NCBI RefSeq assembly: GCF_011516655.1
Contig: NZ_WOSV01000005.1
Coordinates: 62,001 to 126,000, forward strand
Length of the DNA: 64,000 nucleotides
From: Acetobacter thailandicus
GTDB lineage: Bacteria > Pseudomonadota > Alphaproteobacteria > Acetobacterales > Acetobacteraceae
Direction of reading: 5' to 3'
Of the stretch, positions 34,650 through 42,822 are shown one piece after another. The notes under the pieces are model-generated. The model did no database searches and had not been told where the DNA came from. It worked only from the letters and a program-made list of their open reading frames with translations. Every line of letters begins with the position of its first letter. The stretch's first letter is position 1. The position numbers were made by a program, and so were the translations under genes.

Positions 34650-35360
34650 TTGAGAAGTAACAGGACCGACCGCAGCTCTCGTTCTCCGCGCCGCGGCGGA
34701 TTTGACGATGATTTTATGTCTGCACCGCCAGCATCATATGGCGAGCGCCCTTCCTTTGGTGACCGTGGGGGCTTCGCTCCCCGCAGACCAGCTGGTGGTG
34801 GTGGCCCGCAGGTTATTGCCTCTGGCGCAGAGATTGGCGCTATAGTCAAATGGTTTAACAATGAAAAAGGCTACGGCTTTGTTGAGCTGTCTGACGGTTC
34901 AGGCGATGTGTTCCTGCATGCCAATGCCCTTTCTCAGATCGGCCATGACGGTGTAAATCCAGGTGCAACTCTGGTTGTGCGTATTGGTCAGGGCCCTAAA
35001 GGTCGTCAGGTTGCAGAGGTTATCTCTGTTGACGAAAGCACAGCGACAGCACAGGAAGCGTCAGATCGTCCACGCGGCGGTTTTAACGCAGGTGGTGGTA
35101 ACCGCGGTGGTTTTGCCCGTGCGCCTCGCCCGGCTCCGGATATGTCGCATGCAGAAGAAGTGCGCGGTACTGTTAAATGGTACAACTCCACAAAAGGTTT
35201 TGGCTTTATTACACCTGATGGCGGTGGTAAGGACATTTTTGTTCACGCTTCAGCCCTTGAGCGTTCAGGTCTGACCAGCCTTAATGAAGGACAGTCAACC
35301 CACGTTAAAGTTGTTCAGGGTCAGAAAGGCCCGGAAGCAGCTCAGGTTGACCCTGCCTGA
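34650..35360 (+). CDS. Double cold-shock-domain RNA-binding protein
   Basis: A 236-residue protein with two cold-shock domains. Domain 1, from about residue 63, has [16 protein letters not shown] and DVFLHANAL; domain 2, from about residue 171, has [17 protein letters not shown] and DIFVHASAL. Both keep the RNP1 (KGYGFV/KGFGFI) and RNP2 (VFLH/IFVH) motifs. The N-terminal tail ([14 protein letters not shown]) and the linker are rich in Arg and Gly and likely disordered. It presumably binds RNA or single-stranded DNA as a chaperone. A TTG start at 34650 with AGGA about 10 bases ahead keeps the basic tail; ATG 34716 is the alternative. Confidence 0.9.
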   Translation: MRSNRTDRSSRSPRRGGFDDDFMSAPPASYGERPSFGDRGGFAPRRPAGGGGPQVIASGAEIGAIVKWFNNEKGYGFVELSDGSGDVFLHANALSQIGHDGVNPGATLVVRIGQGPKGRQVAEVISVDESTATAQEASDRPRGGFNAGGGNRGGFARAPRPAPDMSHAEEVRGTVKWYNSTKGFGFITPDGGGKDIFVHASALERSGLTSLNEGQSTHVKVVQGQKGPEAAQVDPA

Positions 35361-35381
35361 TTTTTCTGAGTAATCAGAATG

Positions 35382-35409
35382 AAAAGCCCCGCTTTATGCG
35401 GGGTTTTTT
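35382..35409. terminator. Strong intrinsic terminator after the cold-shock gene
   Basis: AAAAGCCCCGC pairs with GCGGGGTTTTTT around a 5-base loop, giving a GC-rich stem with A and T tracts on both sides. It lies 21 bases after the cold-shock stop and also faces the converging smpB transcript, so it can act in both directions. Confidence 0.93.
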
Positions 35410-35457
35410 ATTGGTCAGATTTTATAAAAAATGACTGAGTCCGGGAGAGGGAATTCC

Positions 35458-35955
35458 TCAGTAGTCTCCCCTGCCCTTGTCACGTAAAACCCGAGCCTTA
35501 TTTCGTTGCCAGTCACGCTCAGCAATAGCATGGCGCTTATCGACATTTCTCTTGCCTTCACCAAGGCCAAGAGTGACTTTGGCAACACCTCTTTGATTAA
35601 AATGAATATCCAGCGGCACCAGAGTGGCGCCCTCTTTGGCAACAGCGCCAAGGTATTTTTGTACCTGCTTGCGGTGCAGCAGCAGCTTGCGAGGTGCCTT
35701 CGTATCAAAACGCGAGAGTACTCCCCCCTGATACTCCGGGATATAGCTGTTAAAAAGCCACAGCTCACCGTCACGCTCGCCTGCATAGGCCTCTGTAATT
35801 GTTGCGCGCCCAAGACGTAAACTTTTTACTTCAGCGCCTTTAAGTACCAGGCCAGCTTCAACTGTCTCTTTAATGGCATAGTTGAAGCGCCCTTTACGAT
35901 TCTGCGCGGCGATACCGTGTGAGATCATCGCGCTTTTACGAGGTTTCTGGGCCAT
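35458..35955 (-). CDS. smpB: SsrA-binding protein
   Basis: A 165-residue partner of tmRNA in ribosome rescue. The protein has the conserved NRKGRFNYAI start, LKGAEVKSLR, APRKLLLHRKQ and the C-terminal GKRNVDKRHAIAERDWQR tail that enters the ribosome. The tmRNA gene is not in this window. Its ATG overlaps the dapA stop by 1 base (TAATG). It is the last gene of a kdsB-pheA-dapA-smpB series, three of whose joints are overlaps or nearly so. Confidence 0.96.
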   Translation of the reverse strand: MAQKPRKSAMISHGIAAQNRKGRFNYAIKETVEAGLVLKGAEVKSLRLGRATITEAYAGERDGELWLFNSYIPEYQGGVLSRFDTKAPRKLLLHRKQVQKYLGAVAKEGATLVPLDIHFNQRGVAKVTLGLGEGKRNVDKRHAIAERDWQRNKARVLRDKGRGDY

Positions 35956-36845
35956 TAGCTGAGTAATCCGGTATCCATAAGTGCTTGTTTAACCTTTTGA
36001 CGTGAGGTTTCTGTCAGGGGGGCAAGCGGCAGACGAGTCGTTTCGCCGGCCAGTCCGAGAAGGCTGGCAGCGTATTTTACAGGCGCGGGATTGCTTTCAC
36101 AGAACAGTGCATCATGAAGTGGTAGCAGCTTATCCTGTAAGGCAATGGCTTCATCTGTTTTATTATATTGCCATGCTTTTTGCACCGCAGCGCATAAAGC
36201 AGGAGCAATATTGGATGTCACGCTGATGCAGCCATCCCCGCCGGCAGCAAGGAAGGCAACTGCTGTGCCATCTTCACCTGAGAGCTGGTTAAAGGGTTTG
36301 TCGATGGCACGGCGGAGCTGAAGGGGGCGCAGAAGGTTAGCTGTTGCGTCCTTTACCCCGGTGATATTGCCATGTTTCGCCAGGCGGGCAAACGTCTCAA
36401 CGCTGATTTCAACGACAGAACGACCAGGGATGTTATAGAGGATAACAGGAATGGAAATGGCGTCAGCAATTGCTGTGAAATGCCGGTAAAGACCTTCCTG
36501 CGTAGGTTTGTTATAGTAAGGCGTAACAACAAGAGCAGCAGAAGCCCCGGCTTTCTCTGCATGTCTGGCCAGGTCAATAGCTTCAGCTGTGCTGTTCGAG
36601 CCTGCTCCGGCAATAACGGGTACCCGTCCGCCTGCAATTTTGATGGTTCGCTCCACCACGGCATGGTGTTCGTCATGCGAAAGTGTCGGGCTTTCACCGG
36701 TTGTGCCCATAGCACATAACGCCGACGTGCCTTCTTTGATCTGCCAGTCCACCAGCTTTTCCAGAGAAGGAAAATCAAGGCTTCCGTCTTGATTCATGGG
36801 AGTAATAAGGGCCGTAACTGAGCCGGTAAAGCGTGTATGAGACAT
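35955..36845 (-). CDS. dapA: 4-hydroxy-tetrahydrodipicolinate synthase
   Basis: A 296-residue aldolase-class TIM barrel that condenses pyruvate with aspartate semialdehyde, the first step toward diaminopimelate and lysine. The Schiff-base lysine is in GVKDAT and the catalytic tyrosine in VILYNIPGRS; the start GSVTALITPM and GTTGESPTL are classic. It supplies peptidoglycan precursor in this window full of envelope genes. It follows pheA by 6 bases and overlaps smpB by 1. Confidence 0.96.
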   Translation of the reverse strand: MSHTRFTGSVTALITPMNQDGSLDFPSLEKLVDWQIKEGTSALCAMGTTGESPTLSHDEHHAVVERTIKIAGGRVPVIAGAGSNSTAEAIDLARHAEKAGASAALVVTPYYNKPTQEGLYRHFTAIADAISIPVILYNIPGRSVVEISVETFARLAKHGNITGVKDATANLLRPLQLRRAIDKPFNQLSGEDGTAVAFLAAGGDGCISVTSNIAPALCAAVQKAWQYNKTDEAIALQDKLLPLHDALFCESNPAPVKYAASLLGLAGETTRLPLAPLTETSRQKVKQALMDTGLLS

Positions 36846-36851
36846 AATCTG

Positions 36852-37745
36852 TCAGCTGTCCTGGGCGGTGGTGGTGGTGCGTGTCGTACCAGAAGTGATA
36901 TCGGTAATTTCCCGGCGAAAGGGCGACTGGGCATAGACACCCAGGATATTTGACTCGCGGGAGAAAAATTCAAGCTCGGCAATAGCCTTTGAAAGTGAGG
37001 GACTTTCAGGATGCCCCTCTACATCCATCAGAAAGCGCGTCGCAGCAAAATCCCCTGGCGACATGTAGCTTTCAAGGCGGGTCATATTAATGTTGTTGGT
37101 CGCAAAGCCTCCCAGCACTTTATAGAGTGCGCCGGGAATATTTCTGACGTTAAAAATAAGCGTAGTCATAATATTTTTAGCGTCAGCTGCTGGCCGGGCT
37201 GCTGTTTCCGAGACGATATAGAAGCGTGTCGTGTTGTGTCGGGCATCTTCAACATTATGCTTCAGAATAGTCAGCCCGTTGAGTGTGCCTGCCAGCTCTG
37301 ACGCTACGGCAGCCTCCTCCGGGTTGTTCCATGCAGCAACCATTTCTGCAGCACCGGCAGTGTCAAATTCCACAACCGGCGTGAGTTTATAGTCGTGCAG
37401 CAGTCCCATGATCTGTCCCATAGCGACAGAATGCGTATGAACTCTTTTGATATCTTCTATTTTTGTGCCTGGAACAGCGAGTAAGCAGTGCTCAACACGC
37501 TGAAAATGCTCGCCAATAATTGAAAGGCCGGCATTAGGCAGCAACGTATGAATGTCAGGAACCCGGCCTGCCAGGCTATTTTCGCATGCCAGCATAGCCT
37601 GCTCTGCCCGCCCCTGGTGCACGGCGTCAATGGCTTCAGCAAAGGTTTTGCATGGCAGAGTAATCCATCCCGGTCGGGCTGCGCGGCAGGCCAGATCGGA
37701 ATAAGCGCCAGGACGCCCCTGAAAAGCTATCGTATTTTTTGTCAT
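36852..37745 (-). CDS. pheA: Prephenate dehydratase
   Basis: A 297-residue monofunctional enzyme that makes phenylpyruvate from prephenate in phenylalanine synthesis. No chorismate mutase domain is present. The dehydratase starts IAFQGRPGAYSDLA and has the catalytic NTTRFYIV. An ACT regulatory domain starts near residue 198 (NIPGALYKVLGGFA) with ESYM in place of the textbook ESRP, which I regard as an alphaproteobacterial trait. The tail is Thr/Arg-rich and odd but short. ATGA overlap with kdsB. Confidence 0.95.
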   Translation of the reverse strand: MTKNTIAFQGRPGAYSDLACRAARPGWITLPCKTFAEAIDAVHQGRAEQAMLACENSLAGRVPDIHTLLPNAGLSIIGEHFQRVEHCLLAVPGTKIEDIKRVHTHSVAMGQIMGLLHDYKLTPVVEFDTAGAAEMVAAWNNPEEAAVASELAGTLNGLTILKHNVEDARHNTTRFYIVSETAARPAADAKNIMTTLIFNVRNIPGALYKVLGGFATNNINMTRLESYMSPGDFAATRFLMDVEGHPESPSLSKAIAELEFFSRESNILGVYAQSPFRREITDITSGTTRTTTTAQDS

Positions 37746-38485
37746 GCTATGCCGTTACCCAGTTCTTTGCGGGCGCGCTCAAGGTCTTCGGGGGTATCTA
37801 CACCAAAGGGAGCATGAGAGATATGCCCGCAGCCAATGCATAACCCGGCTTCAAGGGCGCGAAGCTGTTCGAGTTTTTCACGTTTTTCCAGGCCGGATTC
37901 GGGCAGGCTGATAAAATGCTTCAGTGCCTCTCTGCGCCATCCGTACACGCCGACATGATGCCAGAATACACCTTCGCCCCACGGAATAACATTGCGGGAG
38001 AAATAAAGAGCGAGTGCGCTGGTGGCATTTTCGCGAAAGTTACAGGCCACTTTAACGACAGAGAAAGCTGTTTTTTCTTCATCTGAAGTAATGGGAGCGA
38101 CAAGTGTACCAATATCATAAGCCGGGTTGTCCATGACCCGGGCCAGGGTGTGCAGGTGCTCAGGGGCAAATGTTGGCAGATCCCCCTGCAGATTAATAAT
38201 CAGGTCATGGTTGCCGGCAGGGTCCACCAGCTGGGCTGCATGCCAGGCTCTGTCTGAGCCTGATGGCAGTTCAGGAGGAGTCAGACACGCCTGACCACCG
38301 GCGTTGATGACGACATCACAGATTTCCTGGTCAGCTGCGGCAACAATGACGGGACCGATTCCTGCCGCCTGTGCGGCTTCCATGACATGCAAAATCATCG
38401 GCTTCCCGGCAATATCAGCCAGTGGTTTGCCCGGTAAGCGCGTAGAGGCAAGCCTCGCAGGAATGATGACAAGAGGTGATGTCAT
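37742..38485 (-). CDS. kdsB: 3-deoxy-manno-octulosonate cytidylyltransferase
   Basis: A 247-residue nucleotidyltransferase that activates Kdo as CMP-Kdo, the substrate of the Kdo transferase at 20-22 kb. Motifs are VIIPARLASTRLPGKPLADI, INLQGDLP, HVGVYGWRREAL and the late GVDTPEDLE. It begins the kdsB-pheA-dapA-smpB series and overlaps pheA by 4 bases. It diverges from the cytochrome gene across 157 bases. Confidence 0.95.
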   Translation of the reverse strand: MTSPLVIIPARLASTRLPGKPLADIAGKPMILHVMEAAQAAGIGPVIVAAADQEICDVVINAGGQACLTPPELPSGSDRAWHAAQLVDPAGNHDLIINLQGDLPTFAPEHLHTLARVMDNPAYDIGTLVAPITSDEEKTAFSVVKVACNFRENATSALALYFSRNVIPWGEGVFWHHVGVYGWRREALKHFISLPESGLEKREKLEQLRALEAGLCIGCGHISHAPFGVDTPEDLERARKELGNGIA

Positions 38486-38642
38486 CGGCTTGCTCGATAT
38501 TCAGCCACAGATTATAGCCTTGAATTAAGCAGTGAATACTGGACCCGCAGCAGGATGCGGAGCGGACGCCTCAGAATGAAGCGGTTTGCAGTCTAGAAAA
38601 GGTGCGCATGAAACGCAACCAGAGGCGTGGGTTGAGCAGAAG

Positions 38643-39155
38643 ATGAAGAGTATATTTCTTAACAGGCTGGGTGCCGCAGTTGTGCTTAGTCTGGGTATGG
38701 CAGGAGTTTCCTGGGCTGCGGGTAGTGCCGTGGTGCCTGATACGGCCCCTGCTCATCCGGCTTTTTCTGTTCCTGGAATGGAAAAAGCCTCTGCAGAGGT
38801 CGCGCTGAAAAAAGGCAATGCTGAACGTGGTGCTGTTCTGGCTCAGCAGTTTTGTGGCATCTGCCATCAGTTTAAAGCGGGACAGGAAAGTGTAGGCCCC
38901 GACCTCGCCGGCATAGCAGGACGAAAAATTGCTTCTGTGACGGTTTATTCATACTCCCCTGCTCTGGTGGCTCTGAATAATCAGTCATGGACAGATCAGA
39001 AATTATCAGACTGGCTGACATCACCCATGCATTTTGCCCCCGGTACGCGTATGTCATTTCCCGGCCTGCCTTCAGCCGATCAGCGCGCTGACCTGATCGC
39101 ATTCCTTCATACTCTTGGTCATGCTGATGAAAAAGCATCACCGCCAGCGCAGTAA
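38643..39155 (+). CDS. Exported class I cytochrome c
   Basis: A 170-residue periplasmic or membrane-tethered cytochrome. The signal sequence (residues 1-24, MKSIFLNRLGAAVVLSLGMA) may be cut after SWA or remain as an anchor. The heme site is CGICH near residue 70, the axial methionine is in GTRMSFPGL, and the spacing matches cytochrome c552/CycM. It carries electrons in respiration; the partner is not known. The open frame extends upstream to 38586, but the ATG at 38643 gives a proper signal. It precedes hisN by 10 bases, probably by chance of packing. Confidence 0.88.
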   Translation: MKSIFLNRLGAAVVLSLGMAGVSWAAGSAVVPDTAPAHPAFSVPGMEKASAEVALKKGNAERGAVLAQQFCGICHQFKAGQESVGPDLAGIAGRKIASVTVYSYSPALVALNNQSWTDQKLSDWLTSPMHFAPGTRMSFPGLPSADQRADLIAFLHTLGHADEKASPPAQ

Positions 39156-39165
39156 AGACTGAGCC

Positions 39166-39966
39166 ATGAAGCCTGATACCTGCGATTTTTTTCGTGATGT
39201 TGCTGTAATGATGGCTGATGCGGCCCGCACAGTCATCCGTCCCTGGTTCAGGGCACCTTTTGACGTTGTAAGTAAGGCTGATAAAAGCCCGGTTACTGTG
39301 GCTGACCGCACTGCAGAACGGGTTATGAGGGCAATACTGGCTGAACTTTTGCCAGAACATGGCGTGTTTGGTGAAGAGTTCGGCCTTGAGAATGAGAAGG
39401 CACGCTATCGCTGGCTGCTCGACCCGGTTGATGGCACACGGTCCTTTGTGACAGGCCGGCCTTTATTTGGCACACTGATCGCGCTGCTGGAGGATGGAGA
39501 GCCGGTTATTGGTCTTATCGATCAGGCTGTCACCCAGGAGCGCTGGCTGGGTGTAAAAGGCCAGAAAACACTCTTTACTTCCCCGCTGGGAGGGAATGCA
39601 CAGACCCGCGCCTGTCATGAGCTGGCACAGGCTGAAATGTCATGTACCTCCCCCGAGATGCTTGAAATGGCACCCCATGAAGGCTGGAAAGTGCTTAAGC
39701 AGAATACTGCTCGTATGACGTGGGGGGGGGACTGCTATGCATATGGCCTCCTTGCGCTGGGGCAGATCGACCTCATTACTGAATGTGATATGAACCCATG
39801 GGACTGGGCTGCACTTGTGCCTGTTATCGAGGGGGCCGGTGGTAAAATTACAGCCTGGGACGGGAGCAGCCTGAGAGCAGATGGTGACAGGACTGTACTG
39901 GCAGCCGGTAACGCCGTGCTGCATGAAAAAGCAGTCAGAATGTTACGGTCTTCTCAGGATATCTGA
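39166..39966 (+). CDS. hisN: Histidinol-phosphatase, inositol monophosphatase type
   Basis: A 266-residue Mg-dependent phosphatase. It carries GVFGEEFG, LLDPVDGTRSFVTGRPLFG and NPWDWAALVPVIEGAGG, which match HisN, the alphaproteobacterial enzyme that dephosphorylates histidinol phosphate, better than SuhB. No other his gene is nearby. The codons for the conserved WGGD near residue 186 form a run of nine G residues (39722-39730). The ATG lies 10 bases after the cytochrome stop; serA starts 75 bases downstream. Confidence 0.87.
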   Translation: MKPDTCDFFRDVAVMMADAARTVIRPWFRAPFDVVSKADKSPVTVADRTAERVMRAILAELLPEHGVFGEEFGLENEKARYRWLLDPVDGTRSFVTGRPLFGTLIALLEDGEPVIGLIDQAVTQERWLGVKGQKTLFTSPLGGNAQTRACHELAQAEMSCTSPEMLEMAPHEGWKVLKQNTARMTWGGDCYAYGLLALGQIDLITECDMNPWDWAALVPVIEGAGGKITAWDGSSLRADGDRTVLAAGNAVLHEKAVRMLRSSQDI

Positions 39967-40041
39967 CAGGGCAGAGCTTGGAATTTTTCTTCGTTATGCG
40001 ATATGTGATCGCGTTGCCACAACAGGGATGGTCATTCCGAC

Positions 40042-41295
40042 ATGAATACACACTTATCTCTCTCTAAGGATAAGATTCGCATTCTTCTGCTTGAAGGCGT
40101 GCATGACAGTGCCGTCGCGCTGCTTAAAGCCAGCGGGTACGAGAATGTTGTCCGTCATAAGGGAGCCCTGGAGGGGGAGGCCCTTACAAAAGCACTTGAA
40201 GGTGTGCATATTGTCGGGATCCGTTCCCGCACACAGCTGACAAAAGAGGTCATAGAAAAAGCAGATCGCCTTATTGCTATCGGCTGTTTCTGCATTGGTA
40301 CCAATCAGGTTGACCTTGAAGCCGCCCGGATGAACGGTATTCCGGTTTTTAACGCGCCATATAGTAACACACGCTCTGTCGCCGAACTGGTGATGGGTGA
40401 AATCGTTATGCTGATGCGCCGTATTTTCCCCCGTTCAGTCGGCTGCCATAACGGTGACTGGAATAAATCAGCGACTGACAGCTGGGAAGTGCGCGGTAAA
40501 ACTCTGGGTATTGTTGGCTATGGCTCTATTGGCTCACAGCTTTCTGTGCTCGCTGAAGCCTTTGGCATGCGCGTTATTTATTTTGACGTGACAGATAAGC
40601 TGGGGCATGGCAACGCGGGAGCCGTTGATACGCTGGAAGAACTGCTGGCAGAAAGTGATGTGGTCAGCCTGCATGTGCCGCAGTTGCCATCTACAAAAAA
40701 TCTGATGGGTGCCAGCCAGATTAAGGCTATGAAAAAAGGCTCCTTTCTCATCAATAATGCACGTGGCAATGTTGTTGATCTGGATGCTCTTGCTGAGGCT
40801 CTCAAAAGCCGCCACCTGCTCGGTGCTGCAATTGACGTGTTCCCTAAAGAGCCTAAAGGCCCGGCTGAAAAATTTGAATCTCCGCTGCTTGGCCTGGAGA
40901 ATGTTATTCTGACACCGCATATCGGTGGTTCTACCGCTGAAGCGCAGGAGCGTATCGGGGTTGAAGTAGCCCGTAAGCTTGTTGAGTATTCTGATGTTGG
41001 CTCGACTTTTGGTGCCGTGAACTTCCCGGGTGTTCAGTTGCCTGAAAGCCCCGGAGGTACGCGCTTTATGCATGTGCACCATAATGTGCCCGGCATGATG
41101 ATGCGCCTCAATGAAATTTTCCTTCAGGAAAAAAGTAACGTAACCGCACAGTTTCTTCAGACCGATGGTGAAATTGGTTATGTTGTCATTGAAGCTGATA
41201 CCCAGCGTAACACAGAGCTTGATGACCGTATTCTTGCCGCTCTGCGCTCTCTTGAGGGTACAATCCGCGCAAGATTGATCTATAAAGGTCATTAA
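40042..41295 (+). CDS. serA: D-3-phosphoglycerate dehydrogenase
   Basis: A 417-residue NAD-dependent enzyme that starts serine synthesis by oxidising 3-phosphoglycerate. It has the NAD fold GIVGYGSIGSQLSVLAE, the catalytic arginine in NNARGNVVDL, the catalytic histidine in LTPHIGGSTAEAQ and a C-terminal ACT domain from about residue 345 (HHNVPGMM), which usually mediates serine feedback. Length and sequence match the E. coli-type enzyme rather than the longer 530-residue type. Its serine would feed cysteine synthesis from sulfide made by the cys cluster. Confidence 0.95.
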   Translation: MNTHLSLSKDKIRILLLEGVHDSAVALLKASGYENVVRHKGALEGEALTKALEGVHIVGIRSRTQLTKEVIEKADRLIAIGCFCIGTNQVDLEAARMNGIPVFNAPYSNTRSVAELVMGEIVMLMRRIFPRSVGCHNGDWNKSATDSWEVRGKTLGIVGYGSIGSQLSVLAEAFGMRVIYFDVTDKLGHGNAGAVDTLEELLAESDVVSLHVPQLPSTKNLMGASQIKAMKKGSFLINNARGNVVDLDALAEALKSRHLLGAAIDVFPKEPKGPAEKFESPLLGLENVILTPHIGGSTAEAQERIGVEVARKLVEYSDVGSTFGAVNFPGVQLPESPGGTRFMHVHHNVPGMMMRLNEIFLQEKSNVTAQFLQTDGEIGYVVIEADTQRNTELDDRILAALRSLEGTIRARLIYKGH

Positions 41296-41316
41296 TTTTA
41301 TGTAATAAATGCGGAT

Positions 41317-42813
41317 ATGATTAATGCTCGTATCCGCAGTTTTTCTTTTTCAGGTATCGAGGCAAGGCCTGTCTGGGTTGAAGTCCAGATCTCGACAGGT
41401 CTGCCTTCGTTTCAGATTGTTGGCCTGCCGAATAAAACCGTTGGTGAAGCGCGTGAGCGGGTCAGAGCCTCCTTTGCTTCCGTCGGGTTATCTCTCCCTC
41501 CTAAGCGTATCGTTGTTAATCTGGTGCCGGCGGACCTTCTTAAAGAAGGCTCACATTTCGATCTGCCTATAGCACTCGCTCTTCTTGTCGCTATGGGTAT
41601 TATCCCCCCAGAACAAATAACTGAGTTCGCAGCGTTAGGAGAGTTGTCGTTAAACAGCTCTCTGCATCCTGTCGCAGGTGTTTTATCAGCTGCGATTGAG
41701 GCGGCTTCAATGACGCTGGGTCTTATTTGTCCGCATGCGCAGGGAGAAGAAGCTCTGTGTGGGGGCAATATTCCGGTTCTGGCAGCGACTAATCTGCTTG
41801 AGCTGGTTAATCACTTCAATGGTGCGCAGGTCTTGCCGCAGCCGGTTTTTTCTTCCCCCGAAACAGAGGCACACTCAGAGAAGCTCCCTGACTTATCAGA
41901 CGTCAGAGGGATGGAGACAGGCAGGCGCGCGCTCGAAATAGCTGCTGCAGGCGGGCACTCTCTTTTATTTTCAGGTCCTCCTGGTGCAGGAAAGTCAATG
42001 CTTGCAGCCTGCCTGCCCTCTCTTTTGCCAGATTTAACAGCGCAGGAAAGTCTTGAGGTTTCACGTATTTATAGCGCTGCCGGGTTGTTGCAGGGCGGGC
42101 GACCTCTCAGGCGCCCCCCTGTACGTGACCCTCATCATTCCGCCAGTCAGGCCGCTTTAACTGGCGGAGGCATGAAAGCCGCTCCCGGAGAGATTAGCCT
42201 GGCGCATCATGGTGTGTTGTTTCTGGATGAGCTGCCTGAATTTTCAAGGACCGTGCTTGAGGCTTTACGTCAGCCGCTTGAAACAGGCCGTATCAGTATT
42301 GCCAGGGCAACGGCTCATGTGACCTACCCTGCCCGTTTTCAGCTGGTTGCAGCGATGAATCCCTGCCGGTGTGGCTATATGGGTGATGCAGAAAAAGAGT
42401 GCAGAAAAGCCCCGCGTTGTGCGGAGGATTATATGGCCCGGCTGTCGGGGCCGTTGCTGGACAGAATAGATTTGTTCGTAGCGTTTAATCCGTTCACACC
42501 GCTTGATTATATGGTCCGGCCAGCAGGTGAAAGCAGCGCTGCTGTGGCTCAGCGTGTGCTTGCTGCTCGTAAGCGGCAGCAGGTCAGGCAGGACGATGTG
42601 AAAAATGCTGAGGCAAAGCCAGAAAACATGAGCATGTCAGCCGATGCTGAAGCTACGGCACAGAAAATAGCGGCCCGTTTTCATTTTTCAGCACGTGGTT
42701 ACACACGTATGATACGCATTGCACGGACAATAGCCGATCTCGCCTGCGCAGAAAATATAGGGCCCCCGCATATTGCGGAGGCCGCGATCTATCGTTCGAG
42801 GTCAGGAAGTTAA
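41317..42813 (+). CDS. comM: YifB/ComM family Mg-chelatase-like AAA+ ATPase
   Basis: A 498-residue AAA+ protein. An N-terminal Lon-protease-like domain (residues 1-180, FQIVGLPNKTVGEARERVRA) precedes a Walker A GPPGAGKSM, Walker B VLFLDELPEF and the AAA sensor region ARFQLVAAMNPCRCGY. ComM in naturally competent bacteria is a helicase that extends heteroduplex branches during transformation. It follows serA by 21 bases but the two functions are unrelated. The start codon is ATG with a weak ribosome site. Confidence 0.93.
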   Translation: MINARIRSFSFSGIEARPVWVEVQISTGLPSFQIVGLPNKTVGEARERVRASFASVGLSLPPKRIVVNLVPADLLKEGSHFDLPIALALLVAMGIIPPEQITEFAALGELSLNSSLHPVAGVLSAAIEAASMTLGLICPHAQGEEALCGGNIPVLAATNLLELVNHFNGAQVLPQPVFSSPETEAHSEKLPDLSDVRGMETGRRALEIAAAGGHSLLFSGPPGAGKSMLAACLPSLLPDLTAQESLEVSRIYSAAGLLQGGRPLRRPPVRDPHHSASQAALTGGGMKAAPGEISLAHHGVLFLDELPEFSRTVLEALRQPLETGRISIARATAHVTYPARFQLVAAMNPCRCGYMGDAEKECRKAPRCAEDYMARLSGPLLDRIDLFVAFNPFTPLDYMVRPAGESSAAVAQRVLAARKRQQVRQDDVKNAEAKPENMSMSADAEATAQKIAARFHFSARGYTRMIRIARTIADLACAENIGPPHIAEAAIYRSRSGS

Positions 42814-42822
42814 TTGACCATT

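Noticed and set aside
34327-34653. A 108-codon plus-strand frame before the cold-shock gene
   Set aside because: GTG start without a ribosome site, no domain, ends inside the cold-shock start; more likely a leader region.
37011-37140. ESYM in place of ESRP in the PheA ACT domain as a sign of lost feedback control
   Set aside because: This variant is, as far as I know, usual in alphaproteobacterial PheA, so it is not a special change here.
40534-41292. A long open frame (252 codons) on the minus strand inside serA
   Set aside because: It is antisense to a strongly conserved gene, has no recognisable domain or ribosome site, and its composition mirrors serA codons.
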